Assembly (NCBI GenBank): GCA_903830425.1
Contig: CAIKTR010000164.1
Coordinates: 1 to 38,476 of the forward strand
Length of the DNA stretch: 38,476 nt
Origin: an uncultured Opitutia bacterium
GTDB taxonomy: Bacteria; Verrucomicrobiota; Verrucomicrobiia; Opitutales; Opitutaceae
Direction of reading: 5' to 3'
The notes under the pieces were generated by a model. The model was not told the DNA's origin. It did no database searches and saw only the letters and a program-made list of their open reading frames with translations. Below are positions 1 through 7,988 of this stretch, piece by piece (the first letter of the stretch is position 1; the number at the start of each line of letters is the position of its first letter). Position numbers and translations under genes: made by a program.

Positions 1-616
1 CCAGCGCCGCCTGGGTGATGGCGCCGGGCCGCAGCAGGCGCGGGGCCCGCGGGTCGCGCACATCCACGATGGTCGACTCGAGCCCGATGGCGCACGGCCC
101 GCCGTCCAGAATGTGCCGGATCCGCCGGCCGAGCCCGGCCTGCACGTGCGCGGCGGTGGTCGGGCTGACGTAGCCGAAGGGATTGGCGCTGGGCGCGGCC
201 AGCGGCACGCCGCTCAGCCGGAGCAGGCGGCGAAACAGCGGGTGGCTCGGCATGCGCACCGCGACGCTCGGCAGTCCGGCGGAGACGAGCGCGGGGACGC
301 CGGCCCGCCGCGGCAGGATCAGCGTGAGCGGGCCGGGCCAGAACTGCCGGGCGAGGCGGAGGGCGGCGGCGTTGGGTTCAGCCACCTCGGCCAGCTGGGC
401 GAGCGAGTGGATGTGGACGATGAGCGGGTCCCGGCGGGGGCGCCCCTTCGCCGTGTAGATCTTCCGGCAGGCGCGGGCGTCGAGCGCGTTGGCCGCGAGC
501 CCGTAGACGGTCTCGGTCGGGACGGCGACGAGTTCCCCGGCCCGGAGCCGCCGGGCGAGGCGGGCGAGGTTGTGCGGGGTGCCGCGGTAGCAGCGGGCGG
601 GGCGGGGAGCCGGCAT
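1..616 (-). CDS. L-threonylcarbamoyladenylate synthase (Sua5/YwlC/TsaC family), 3' end outside window
   Basis: This enzyme makes threonylcarbamoyl-AMP from threonine, bicarbonate and ATP, the first step of the t6A37 modification of ANN-decoding tRNAs in the cytoplasm. Reading the minus strand from the ATG at 616 gives the family hallmarks in order: PTETVYGL at about residues 33-40, a KGRPRRDPL segment at about 57-65, FWPGPLTLIL, and SANPFGYVSPTTA, then a late ESTIVDV segment. About 205 residues are visible and the frame is open to base 1, so the C-terminus is missing. Whether it is the short TsaC form or the longer Sua5 form with an extra domain cannot be told. It lies downstream of rpsR on the same strand, but a strong terminator separates them. 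Confidence 0.93.
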   Translation of the reverse strand, partial: MPAPRPARCYRGTPHNLARLARRLRAGELVAVPTETVYGLAANALDARACRKIYTAKGRPRRDPLIVHIHSLAQLAEVAEPNAAALRLARQFWPGPLTLILPRRAGVPALVSAGLPSVAVRMPSHPLFRRLLRLSGVPLAAPSANPFGYVSPTTAAHVQAGLGRRIRHILDGGPCAIGLESTIVDVRDPRAPRLLRPGAITQAAL

Positions 617-621
617 GGCAC

Positions 622-650
622 AAAAAAGGCCGGAGCCAAAGACTCCGGCC
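622..650 (-). terminator. Intrinsic terminator of rpsR
   Basis: On the minus strand an 8-bp perfect stem (GGCCGGAG pairing with CTCCGGCC, 628-635 with 643-650) with a 7-base loop is followed by six T residues (622-627). It sits 28 bases after the rpsR stop codon and just before the Sua5 start, so it should uncouple the two genes. Confidence 0.9.
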
Positions 651-677
651 GAAAGGGAAGTCAGGCGATCGTCGCCG

Positions 678-872
678 TTACTGCGCCAGCAGCATGTTGC
701 GCGAGTGCTTGATCGTCTTGGTGACGGCGCGCTGGTGCTTCGCGGTCAGGTGCGTGTGCTTCCGCGGGAGGATCTTGCCCGTGTCGGTGACGTAATTCTT
801 CATGACCTGGGGGGTCGTGAACGGGATTTCCGCGGGGGTGGGAGTCTGCTGCTGCTGTTCGGTGGTGCTCAT
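678..872 (-). CDS. rpsR: 30S ribosomal protein S18 (bS18)
   Basis: Small-subunit protein that binds the 16S rRNA platform with S6. The 64-residue product carries the family core: GKILPRKHTHLTAKHQ at about 32-47, then a basic helix and RNMLL near the C-terminus. The N-terminus is a Gln/Thr/Pro-rich extension of about 15 residues. Here rpsR is not next to rpsF, ssb or rplI within the window; it is followed by its own terminator. The ATG at 872 has no Shine-Dalgarno sequence upstream; the leader is pyrimidine-rich and resembles the 3' end of 16S rRNA (separate entry). Confidence 0.95.
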   Translation of the reverse strand: MSTTEQQQQTPTPAEIPFTTPQVMKNYVTDTGKILPRKHTHLTAKHQRAVTKTIKHSRNMLLAQ

Positions 873-896
873 GTCTGGAAAGGAGGGGTGAATGTG
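873..896 (-). promoter_or_regulatory. Pyrimidine-rich rpsR leader resembling the 16S anti-Shine-Dalgarno tail
   Basis: Just upstream of the rpsR ATG, the minus strand reads TCACCCCTCCTTTCC. The general bacterial 16S 3' tail is TCACCTCCTTTC, so this is the same sense with a two-base insertion. It cannot act as a ribosome-binding site, since it would repel rather than pair with the anti-SD. Whether it has a regulatory role or is chance is unknown. Confidence 0.3.
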
Positions 897-949
897 AATT
901 CGCGGCCGGGCTTGTCAACCTGTGATTTCAGCCCGCCGCCGCCGGCCCG

Positions 950-2608
950 CTAGGGCTTGGGCAGGTGGTATTTTTCGGCCAGCCGCTCCCGGAGCGGCAG
1001 GGGCAGGAACTGCGTCACCGCGAAGTAGGTCCGGGGGTGCTGCGCCCAGTCGAAGCCGTCGCGGTCCTCCCGGAAATGCAGGTAGCCGAGGACCCGCCAG
1101 TCCTGGCCGTCCTGCGCCGCGGCGAGATTCTCCTCGGTGCAGGTGATGTAGGGCCCGTAGAGGAGGTCCTGCATCTCCGCGGCGGAGCGCAGCGCCGGCA
1201 GGCCGCAGAGGGCGAGGGCGACGAGTCCCAGCCAGCGGTGCCGCAGCTCGGACGAGACCGCGGCCAGCACGATCAGCCCGGCGGTGCCGAAAATCGCCAG
1301 GGTCTTGGCCATGATCAGCTCGTCGCCCACCGTCTGGGCGAGCGCGCCGGCCGCCAGCCCGAGCAGGAGCGGGATCCGGATATCGCGGTTCGCCCGCCAG
1401 CGCGCCCACGAGACCAGGGTGAACAGGGCCGTCAGGACCCCCAGCGCGACGATCCCCGTCGGGTTGTGCAGCGGGTCCCGGACCCCCGCCTCCTCGGGGC
1501 CGTAGCCCAGCCAGCCGTAGGGGCTCTGGCCGCCGAAGATCCCCAGCAGATGCGCGGACGCCGCGACCGGCAGCTGGCGCGGCCCGATGTCCGGCCGCTG
1601 GTCCCGGCCCAGCACGAGCAGGGCCGCCGTCAGGAGCGCGATGGCGGCCAGCAGGCCCAGCATCCGGGGGCCCGGCCGGGCGCCGCGCCAGCGGTGCCAG
1701 TTCCGCGGGCGGCACCAGCTGGCGGCGGCGAGCAGCAGCGGGGCCCCGCCGAGGGCCAGGCCCACGTAGAGAAATTTCAGGGTGTAGAGCCCGCCACAGA
1801 ACACCATCATCAGCACCGCCAGCGCCAGGGTCTCGCCCCGGGAGCCCTCCTCGTCCGCGACGGCGGCACCGGCAAAGGCCAGCGCGGTGCACAGGGCGGC
1901 GATCGTGCCGCCGAAGAAGCCGGCGATCCAGGGCAGGACGATCAGCGGATGAAACGCGGTGGCCAGCGCGGGCAGCAGCGCGAGCCCCCAGGGCTTCAGC
2001 CGGAACAGCCCCGGTTCCCGGCTCAGGCCCATGGCGAGGCTGGCGAGCAGGGTGACGGGATACGCGAGGTAGGCCTTGGCCGGGGTCAGGCCCGTGGCGG
2101 CGGCGAGGCAGGCGAGCGACTGGTAGTTCAGCGGCCGGTCCCGCACGTCCAGCACGTGGTAGGTCCAGTTGAACCGCATCGGGGAGACGCCGATGTCCGG
2201 CAGCTGGCGGAAGGAGTGGTCCTGCAGCCAGTCCGCCGTGATGATGTAGCCCCACATGTCGGTGCCGTGCGCGCCGTAGGTCAGCAGGCCGGGGAAGCGG
2301 AGGAAGGGGAAGCCGAGGAGCCCGGCGACCACCGCGGTGCACACCGCGGCGGCCGCGAGCTCCGGCCACCGCCGGTCCCGGAGCGCGAGCCCGGCGCCGA
2401 CGAGGAAGAACAGCCAGAAGGCGGGCCGCACGGCGTGCGCGGACAGCCCGGCGATCCACGTCAGGGCGCACAGCAGCAGGAAAACGCACCACCCGCCGAG
2501 CAGGCGGACCAGCGGGCTCCGCGACGTCACCAGCCGGGCGCCGATGCTCCAGCAGCTGACGCTCAGCAGCAGGGCCACGCCCCAGACGGGTAGCACGGTG
2601 GAAAACAT
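950..2608 (-). CDS. Polytopic integral membrane protein, possibly GT-C-like
   Basis: About 552 residues from the ATG at 2608. That start was preferred over upstream in-frame starts because a hydrophobic segment (STVLPVWGVALLLSVSCW) follows at once, while the upstream extension is charged and low-complexity. The sequence shows roughly ten to twelve hydrophobic segments separated by short Arg-rich loops, and an acidic and aromatic segment GTDMWGY in an extramembrane loop near residue 128. The C-terminal 100 residues are soluble and contain several aromatic and acidic residues. The architecture resembles GT-C glycosyltransferases or other lipid-linked sugar membrane enzymes, but no diagnostic motif is clear, so the function is left open. 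It stands alone between rpsR and the tRNA gene. Confidence 0.75.
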   Translation of the reverse strand: MFSTVLPVWGVALLLSVSCWSIGARLVTSRSPLVRLLGGWCVFLLLCALTWIAGLSAHAVRPAFWLFFLVGAGLALRDRRWPELAAAAVCTAVVAGLLGFPFLRFPGLLTYGAHGTDMWGYIITADWLQDHSFRQLPDIGVSPMRFNWTYHVLDVRDRPLNYQSLACLAAATGLTPAKAYLAYPVTLLASLAMGLSREPGLFRLKPWGLALLPALATAFHPLIVLPWIAGFFGGTIAALCTALAFAGAAVADEEGSRGETLALAVLMMVFCGGLYTLKFLYVGLALGGAPLLLAAASWCRPRNWHRWRGARPGPRMLGLLAAIALLTAALLVLGRDQRPDIGPRQLPVAASAHLLGIFGGQSPYGWLGYGPEEAGVRDPLHNPTGIVALGVLTALFTLVSWARWRANRDIRIPLLLGLAAGALAQTVGDELIMAKTLAIFGTAGLIVLAAVSSELRHRWLGLVALALCGLPALRSAAEMQDLLYGPYITCTEENLAAAQDGQDWRVLGYLHFREDRDGFDWAQHPRTYFAVTQFLPLPLRERLAEKYHLPKP

Positions 2609-2776
2609 GCGGGCACTTTTTCGCGGAACCGCCCGGCGCACAAGCCCTATGGTCCGCGGGGCCGCCGCCGGGGTCCGCGCCCCCCGCCGGCCGAATTTTG
2701 AAAGGGACACCCCGCCGAAACTCTGTTTGGAGAAGAGCCGCGGACGGTGGTGGTCCCACGGGACCGGCGCCGGCCT

Positions 2777-2852
2777 GTCCCCGTAGCTCAAATGGATAGA
2801 GCGGTCGTTTCCTAAACGACATATTCCGGTTCAATTCCGGACGGGGGCACCA
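2777..2852 (+). tRNA. tRNA-Arg (anticodon CCT)
   Basis: The cloverleaf can be drawn fully. Acceptor GTCCCCG (2777-2783) pairs with CGGGGGC (2842-2848) with one G-U pair. The D stem is GCTC/GAGC, the anticodon stem GTCGT/ACGAC with loop TTCCTAA (anticodon CCT), and the T stem TCCGG/CCGGA with loop TTCAATT. The discriminator is A and CCA is encoded at 2850-2852. It decodes AGG. A strong terminator follows. Confidence 0.97.
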
Positions 2853-2878
2853 GCCTCCGGGCCGCCCCGCGGGCGGGA

Positions 2879-2901
2879 CGCCGGGAACCGGCGGTTTTTT
2901 T
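2879..2901 (+). terminator. Intrinsic terminator of tRNA-Arg
   Basis: CGCCGG-GAA-CCGGCG forms a perfect 6-bp stem with a 3-base loop (2879-2893), followed by seven T residues (2895-2901). It separates the tRNA from the pseudopilin operon 60 bases downstream. Confidence 0.9.
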
Positions 2902-2962
2902 GGCAACATTTCCCCGTCGCGGGCGTCTCGACATCGGTGGCCCGCGCGCCATTTTAACCATC

Positions 2963-3418
2963 ATGCGCTTCCCCCTCCGCTCCTCCTCCTTCGCCGGCGG
3001 GCCCTCCTCGCGGCGCCGCGGCTTCACCCTGCTCGAGATCATGATCGCCCTCGCGATCCTCAGCCTGCTGATCGGGCTGGCGGTCACGAACCTCGACAAC
3101 ATCTTCGGCGACGCCCAGGCCTCGACCGCCCGGCTGTTCGTGCGCGAGTCCATCAAGCTGCCGCTCACCAGCTACCGCATCAAGATGATGGACTACCCCT
3201 CGACGGCGGAGGGCCTGCAGGCGCTCATCACGGCCCCCAGCGGCAAGGCCGACCAGTGGACCGGCCCCTATTTTGCCGACAACAAGGTCCCGCTCGATCC
3301 CTGGGGCGAGCCCTACGGCTACCGCTACCCGGGGGTGAAGAACAAGACGGGCTACGACATCTTCTCCAAGGGCCCGGACAAGGCCGAGGGCACCGCGGAC
3401 GACATCGGCAACTGGTGA
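2963..3418 (+). CDS. gspG: Type II secretion major pseudopilin GspG
   Basis: Main subunit of the periplasmic pseudopilus that works like a piston in type II secretion. The 151-residue product has a short basic leader ending RRRG, then the prepilin peptidase site G20|F21 with Glu5 of the mature protein (FTLLE), and a hydrophobic N-terminal helix to about residue 42. The C-terminal half has the GspG signature: DPWGEPYGYRYPG, then a calcium-site-like tail with FSKGPD, GTADDIGNW. The ATG at 2963 was chosen because it gives a short basic prepilin leader; an in-frame start at 2900 would fall at the tRNA terminator. It is the first gene of a tightly spaced G-H-I-J-K-L-M operon. No Shine-Dalgarno sequence precedes it. 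Confidence 0.93.
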   Translation: MRFPLRSSSFAGGPSSRRRGFTLLEIMIALAILSLLIGLAVTNLDNIFGDAQASTARLFVRESIKLPLTSYRIKMMDYPSTAEGLQALITAPSGKADQWTGPYFADNKVPLDPWGEPYGYRYPGVKNKTGYDIFSKGPDKAEGTADDIGNW

Positions 3419-3422
3419 GGGC

Positions 3423-3968
3423 GTGCGGATGCGAGCCAGGTCCAGCGGACAGGGGCCGGGGCGCCGGGGGCCGGGGGCCGCGGCGCGCGGCTTCACGCTG
3501 CTGGAGATCCTGCTCGCGCTGGCGCTGATCGCCCTGCTCGCGGGGGTGCTGATCTCCGGGTCCGCGCAGCTGCTGGCGAACCGGCCGACCACGCCGGAGG
3601 AGGTGTTTTGGGCGGCCGTGCAGCAGGCGCGCGCGTCGGCGCTCAAGACGGAGCGCGAGGTGCGCCTGAGCTTTGACCCGAAGGACCAGAACTTCGTGCT
3701 CGACGACGGGGCCGGGCGGCAGGTCCTGGCCGTGCCGCCGACCCGGGACCTGACGGTGGACCTGCTGGCGGCGCAGGCCAGCCGCAGCTCGGTGCTGATT
3801 GGCGGCGACGTGGTGGACACCCAGACGATTCCGTACGCCACGTTTTACACCGACGGCACCTGCACGCCCTTCCGGGTGCAGTTCCGCACGGGCGGCGCCG
3901 CCCGCCTCCTCACCCTGGATCCGTGGACCTGTGCGCGCGTGCTGCCGCGCCCGGAGGGGGGTTCCTGA
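3423..3968 (+). CDS. gspH: Minor pseudopilin, GspH-like
   Basis: About 181 residues from a GTG at 3423 (an ATG two codons later is equally possible). An Arg/Gly/Pro-rich leader precedes the prepilin peptidase site ARG|FTLLEIL (G23|F24), with Glu5 and a hydrophobic helix LLALALIALLAGVLI. The remainder is a soluble domain with no motif I can name. Its position directly after gspG (4-base gap) and its length fit GspH, a minor pseudopilin in or near the tip complex. Sequence alone does not separate GspH from other minor pseudopilins, so the letter rests mainly on gene order. Confidence 0.8.
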   Translation: MRMRARSSGQGPGRRGPGAAARGFTLLEILLALALIALLAGVLISGSAQLLANRPTTPEEVFWAAVQQARASALKTEREVRLSFDPKDQNFVLDDGAGRQVLAVPPTRDLTVDLLAAQASRSSVLIGGDVVDTQTIPYATFYTDGTCTPFRVQFRTGGAARLLTLDPWTCARVLPRPEGGS

Positions 3969-3969
3969 C

Positions 3970-4416
3970 ATGCGCCGCGGTTTCACGCTGCTCGAGGTGC
4001 TGGTGGCGCTGGCGGTCTTTGCGCTCGGGGCCATCGTGCTCGGGGCGGCGTACGTGAACGTGCTCAACGCCTACGAGACCGCCCAGCGGAGCAACCCGGG
4101 CGACCAGGAGGTGCGCTTCGCGCGGTCGCTGCTGCTCGCGGAGCCGGATCGGGAAAAGGCGGAAAAGGGCGGGGACTACACCTCCCCGGATGGCCGCCGG
4201 GTGCAGTGGCACGCCACGATCGAGCCGACGATGACGGCGGACCTCTTCCAGGTGAGTTTTTCCTGTGAGATCTCGGGCACGCCGGAGAGGGCGCTGCCGG
4301 TCGTGACGGAGAGCTTCACCGTGCTGCGGCCGACCTGGGCGGATCCGGCCGTCAACGGGAAGCTGCGCCAGCTGGCGCGGGACCGGATCAAGGAACTGCA
4401 GGAGAAGAAGCCATGA
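3970..4416 (+). CDS. gspI: Minor pseudopilin, GspI-like
   Basis: 148 residues with a four-residue leader MRRG and cleavage site G4|F5 (FTLLEVLVAL), the very short leader being typical of GspI. The hydrophobic helix runs to about residue 28. The rest is a small soluble domain. GspI nucleates the tip complex with GspJ and GspK. The start lies 1 base after the gspH stop and is preceded by a purine-rich GGAGGGGG, one of the few good Shine-Dalgarno sequences here. The end overlaps gspJ by four bases (ATGA). Confidence 0.82.
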   Translation: MRRGFTLLEVLVALAVFALGAIVLGAAYVNVLNAYETAQRSNPGDQEVRFARSLLLAEPDREKAEKGGDYTSPDGRRVQWHATIEPTMTADLFQVSFSCEISGTPERALPVVTESFTVLRPTWADPAVNGKLRQLARDRIKELQEKKP

Positions 4417-5072
4417 GGCCCCGGGGCATCCGGCCGGCCGCGGGCTTCACGCTGCTGGAGATCCTGCTCGCGCTCGCGCTGACCTCGCTGGTCCTGGTCT
4501 CGCTCAACGTGTTCGTGTTTTCGATGGGCGAGCTGTGGGGCCGCAACACCGAGGTCCGCCTCTTCGACCGGCATGTCCGGGCGGTCACGCGCTTCCTCGA
4601 GCAGGAGCTGCGCGCCGCCTCGCTGCCGCCGGCGGCCGCGGCCGGGGCCCGCGCGATCGCGCCGCAGGAGATCCGCCCGCTCAGCGGCCGGACGGAGAAC
4701 CTGCTCACCTTCGAGCTGCTGGCGGGCAGCCGGATCCTGGTCTGGCCCGACCGGCCGCTGCCGGAGGTGGTCTGCGCCCTGCAGGTCCGCGACCGCGAGG
4801 GGCTCGTGCTGCTCTGGCACTCCCGGCTGGAACAGCGGTTCGAGGACGACGCGCCGCGCGAGACCCTGCTCACGCCGCTCGTCACCGCGCTGTCCTACGA
4901 CTACTACGACCCGGAGTTCAAGACGTGGAAGACGGAGACCACGATCCGGCAGGACAACAACCGCCAGCTGCTCGCCCCGCAGCGCCTGCGCCTGAAGTTC
5001 GCCTACGGCAAGCAGGTGCGCGAAAGCGTCATCGTGCTCGCCCCGCCCACCGCCGGGCTGCCCAATTTCTGA
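4413..5072 (+). CDS. gspJ: Minor pseudopilin, GspJ-like
   Basis: 219 residues. Prepilin leader with cleavage site AAG|FTLLEILLAL (G11|F12), mature Glu5 and a hydrophobic helix to about residue 36. The soluble domain is about 180 residues, which matches GspJ, the largest of the small tip pseudopilins. A QELRAASLP segment follows the helix, as is common in GspJ-type proteins. The start overlaps the gspI stop (ATGA), implying translational coupling, and gspK follows after 2 bases. Confidence 0.83.
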   Translation: MRPRGIRPAAGFTLLEILLALALTSLVLVSLNVFVFSMGELWGRNTEVRLFDRHVRAVTRFLEQELRAASLPPAAAAGARAIAPQEIRPLSGRTENLLTFELLAGSRILVWPDRPLPEVVCALQVRDREGLVLLWHSRLEQRFEDDAPRETLLTPLVTALSYDYYDPEFKTWKTETTIRQDNNRQLLAPQRLRLKFAYGKQVRESVIVLAPPTAGLPNF

Positions 5073-5074
5073 CC

Positions 5075-6220
5075 ATGCCAACCGTGCCCCAGTCCGTCCC
5101 GGAACCAGGCCGCCCCCCGCGGGGGTCCCGCCGCGGCCGGCTTCGGGGCTCGGTCCTGGTGATTGTCCTGGTCACGCTGCTGTTCACGGCGTTTGCGCTG
5201 GTGCTGCTGGTCGAGCAGGCGAGCACGGACCTGCTGGTGGAGGCGCGGGACCTGGCCGCGCGGCGCCTGCGCCGGGAGGCGTATTCCGCGCTCGACGCCA
5301 CGCTGGCGACGCTCGAGGACTTCCGCCTCGTCGTGGGCAACCTGCACAGTCCGGCGGAGGGGTGGGACGACCCGCTCGGGTTCTCGGGCTGGAGCCCGCG
5401 CGCGGGCTGCACGGCGGAGGTCGAGCTGGTGGATGAGAGCGGGAAAATCTCCCTCTCGCACGTCGACGGGGCCACGCTGGTCAATCTCTTCAAGTCCTGG
5501 GACCTGAAGCAGGCGGAGGCGGAGCGGCTGGCCGACGCCCTGCTGGGCTGGATGCGGCCCGATTATGTGCCGATGGGCTCGCGGTCGCCGGACTACGAGC
5601 AGGGCCTGCTGCCCTTCCTGCCGCCGGTGCGGCCCCTGCGCTCGTTCACCGAACTGGCGGCGATCGATTACGCCCGCGAGGTGTTTTACGACGAGGAGGG
5701 CCGCCCCAACGACCGGTGGCGCCGGTTCGCCGCGACGTTTTCCCTCTTCGATTACCCGACGCTCAACCTCAACGCCGCGCCCCCCGACGTGCTCACGGCC
5801 CTCGGGCTCTCGGACGTCTCCCAGCAGCAGCGCTTCCGGGAGTATCTCACCGGCACCGGGATCTACGCCCATGCGGGCCCGGCGTGGCTTAGCTCGGCGC
5901 CGCAGGCCGCCCAGGTGCTCGGCACCGCGGCCCTGCCGCCGGGCACGGGCACCCAGGTCCAGGCGCTCCGCATCAACGTGACGGTGCGCGAGGGGCGGAC
6001 CGAGTTCCGGCTGACGGCGGTGGTGGCGTCGGCGGGCGGAGCCAAAGTCGTGTCGACCACGGCCCTCTCCCCCCATCTGGTGGCCCCGAAAACCGCGGCC
6101 CCGGCCCCCCCCGCCCCGGCGGTCGCCCCGGCCGCGGAGCTCAACTATCCATTTACGCTCTTGGAAATTAGGGAAAATCCTGTGATGTCAGCCCCTCCGC
6201 CAGCCGCTCCCTCCGCATGA
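5075..6220 (+). CDS. gspK: Minor pseudopilin, GspK-like
   Basis: 381 residues, the size expected for GspK, which caps the pseudopilus. A basic leader of about 25 residues (RRGRLRG) is followed by the hydrophobic segment SVLVIVLVTLLFTAFALVLL, which lacks the Glu5 of other pseudopilins, as is normal for GspK. The middle has the GspK-type features VELVDESGKISL, an ALLGWMRPD segment and LNLNAAPPDVL, the region known in the family as a helix-hairpin-helix-like insert. The C-terminal 45 residues are Ala/Pro-rich and end with a small AT-rich patch that encodes a second FTLLEI by chance or otherwise. The stop overlaps the gspL start (ATGA). Confidence 0.85.
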   Translation: MPTVPQSVPEPGRPPRGSRRGRLRGSVLVIVLVTLLFTAFALVLLVEQASTDLLVEARDLAARRLRREAYSALDATLATLEDFRLVVGNLHSPAEGWDDPLGFSGWSPRAGCTAEVELVDESGKISLSHVDGATLVNLFKSWDLKQAEAERLADALLGWMRPDYVPMGSRSPDYEQGLLPFLPPVRPLRSFTELAAIDYAREVFYDEEGRPNDRWRRFAATFSLFDYPTLNLNAAPPDVLTALGLSDVSQQQRFREYLTGTGIYAHAGPAWLSSAPQAAQVLGTAALPPGTGTQVQALRINVTVREGRTEFRLTAVVASAGGAKVVSTTALSPHLVAPKTAAPAPPAPAVAPAAELNYPFTLLEIRENPVMSAPPPAAPSA

Positions 6221-7362
6221 CCCAACTGCCCCACCATCCGCCCAAGTCCGGGGCCGCCGCGCCCAAGGTGGTCGTCCTGCCGGATGCGTTGTTTTTTGCC
6301 CGGGCCATTCCCGTGACGGCCGGCGCGACGCCGGCCGAGGCGGCGGCGCAGGCGGAGCTGGCGCTGGAGGCGCTGGCGCCGTTTCCCCCGGCGCAGCTGT
6401 ACTATGGCTGCCACTGGGTCCCGGGGTCCGGGCAGGCGCTCGTCTTTGCGGCCTATCGCCGGCGCTTCACCCGCGAGCAGGTGGAGGCCTGGGCGACGGC
6501 GGAGCTGGTGCTGCCGGCCTTCGCCACGCTGCTGGGCGGGGAGGCGGCGCCGGACACGACGCTGCTGGTGCCCTCGGCCGAGGGGCTGACCGCGATTCAT
6601 TGGGACCGGGGCCCGGGGCCGGCGGCGGTGCAGTTTCGGCCGTTGCCGGCCGAGGCGACCGATGCGGACCGCGCTCAGGCGCGCGAGGAGCTGCGGTGCG
6701 GCGCCGCCGGCAGCCGGCGGGTGATCGAGCTTACCGAGTTTCCCGTGGCCGAGCCCGGGCTCCGCGGGGCGGCGGAATTTGTGTTTCGCTCCGGGGAACG
6801 GGTCTCGCGGCTGCCGGCGGCCCTGGCGGGGAGCCTGGACGTGCGGGACAAGACCGAGCTGGCCGCGCTGCGCCGCGCCCGGGCGCGCGACGGGGTGCTC
6901 TGGCAGGTGTTCCAAGGCTGCGCCGCGGCGGTGGCCCTGGTGGCGCTGGGCTGGGCGGGCCTGTACGGCGCCGGCTACTGGCAGCGCACCCGCGAGGCGC
7001 GGATCGCCGCCCAGCAGTCCGTCGTCGACGAGATCATGACCGCGCAGGGCCTGACCACGCGCATCAACGAGCTTTCCTCCAAGCGCCTGCTGCCCCTCGA
7101 GATGATCTCGCTCGTGAGCGGCGCGATCAAGCCGGCCTCGATCCAGTTCCTGCGCGCGTCCACCTCCGGGCTGCACACCCTGGAAGTCCAGGCGCAGACC
7201 CTGTCGCCGGGCGAGGTCTCCGCCTTCCGCTCCGCGCTCGCCGCCCTGCCGGCGTGCGCCCAGGTCGAGGTGCGCGAGCAGCGCACGCGCGACAACCTCA
7301 TGACGTTCACCCTCGTTATCACCTTCCGGCCGGGGGTGCTCAAGCCGGCCGCCGCCTCATGA
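6217..7362 (+). CDS. gspL: Type II secretion assembly platform protein, GspL/PilN-like
   Basis: 381 residues: about 225 cytoplasmic residues, one transmembrane segment at about 229-252 (VFQGCAAAVALVALGWAGLYG), then about 125 residues outside the membrane. This is the GspL layout, in which the cytoplasmic domain recruits the GspE ATPase and the outer part resembles PilN. Primary sequence similarity to classical GspL is not obvious by eye; the call rests on topology, size and position between gspK and a GspM-like gene. It overlaps both neighbours by four bases (ATGA), so the three should be translated together. Confidence 0.7.
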   Translation: MTQLPHHPPKSGAAAPKVVVLPDALFFARAIPVTAGATPAEAAAQAELALEALAPFPPAQLYYGCHWVPGSGQALVFAAYRRRFTREQVEAWATAELVLPAFATLLGGEAAPDTTLLVPSAEGLTAIHWDRGPGPAAVQFRPLPAEATDADRAQAREELRCGAAGSRRVIELTEFPVAEPGLRGAAEFVFRSGERVSRLPAALAGSLDVRDKTELAALRRARARDGVLWQVFQGCAAAVALVALGWAGLYGAGYWQRTREARIAAQQSVVDEIMTAQGLTTRINELSSKRLLPLEMISLVSGAIKPASIQFLRASTSGLHTLEVQAQTLSPGEVSAFRSALAALPACAQVEVREQRTRDNLMTFTLVITFRPGVLKPAAAS

Positions 7363-7889
7363 GCACACTCAAGGCCTTTTTTCTCAGCCGGCTCCTGCGG
7401 GAAAAGCTCCTGCTGGTGGCGATCGCGGCGCTGGTGGCCGTCACCGTGCTGTCGGCCTTCGCCCGGCGGGCGGGGGCGTTCTGGCGGACGCAGCGGGCGG
7501 CCACGGTCGCGCTGGCCGACCAGCAGCAGTGGCTGCAGAACCGCGCGACGATCGCGGCCGGGGCCCGGCAGGCGGCGACCAGCCTCGATCCCACGCGCAC
7601 GCTCGACGACACCCGGCTGGTCGGCGAGCTCAACGCCCTGGCGCGCAGCCAGGGCCTGCGGTTCACCAACGACACCCCCCAGACCGTGCGCAGCGGCCAG
7701 TTCGCCGTGCACACCGTGCAGTTCAACCTGCAGAAGGCGGACTGGGCGGCGCTGACGCGCTTCTACCTCGAGCTGACCAAGCGCTCGCCCTACGTCGGGA
7801 TCGAGCAGTTCACCCTGCAGGCGGACCGCGCGAGCCCGGCGCAGCTCAACGCGTCGCTGCGGGTCTCCTCGGTCGAGATCGTGCGGTGA
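7359..7889 (+). CDS. gspM: Type II secretion assembly platform protein, GspM-like
   Basis: 176 residues with a single N-terminal membrane segment at about 17-36 (LLLVAIAALVAVTVLSAFA) and a periplasmic domain with a ferredoxin-like alternation of strands and helices, as in GspM/PilO. Gene order (last after gspL) and topology support the call; sequence motifs are weak. The start overlaps gspL by four bases. No gspC, D, E or F follows; the next gene is 99 bases away and belongs to another module. Confidence 0.68.
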   Translation: MSTLKAFFLSRLLREKLLLVAIAALVAVTVLSAFARRAGAFWRTQRAATVALADQQQWLQNRATIAAGARQAATSLDPTRTLDDTRLVGELNALARSQGLRFTNDTPQTVRSGQFAVHTVQFNLQKADWAALTRFYLELTKRSPYVGIEQFTLQADRASPAQLNASLRVSSVEIVR

Positions 7890-7916
7890 GCGCGGCGCCG
7901 GCCGGCGCGCGCTTTC

Positions 7917-7932
7917 TAACCGTTCTGTTACG
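7917..7932. promoter_or_regulatory. TAAC-N6-GTTACG inverted repeat upstream of the DUF3570 gene
   Basis: TAAC (7917-7920), six bases, GTTA (7927-7930) then CG. The same arms and spacing occur in a perfect 18-base palindrome at 15165-15182. It lies 57 bases before the DUF3570 start, a plausible operator position. The inner six bases are not symmetric here, so the site may be degenerate or chance. Confidence 0.3.
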
Positions 7933-7988
7933 AATTCGCGCGCGCTTCCACTCGCCAGGCGCGGGGGGCGGGGTGGAGCCTCGGCCGC

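Noticed and set aside
965-2593. A 542-codon plus-strand frame opposite the polytopic membrane protein
   Set aside because: Arg/Gln/Gly-rich with no domain; the antisense frame has clear membrane helices.
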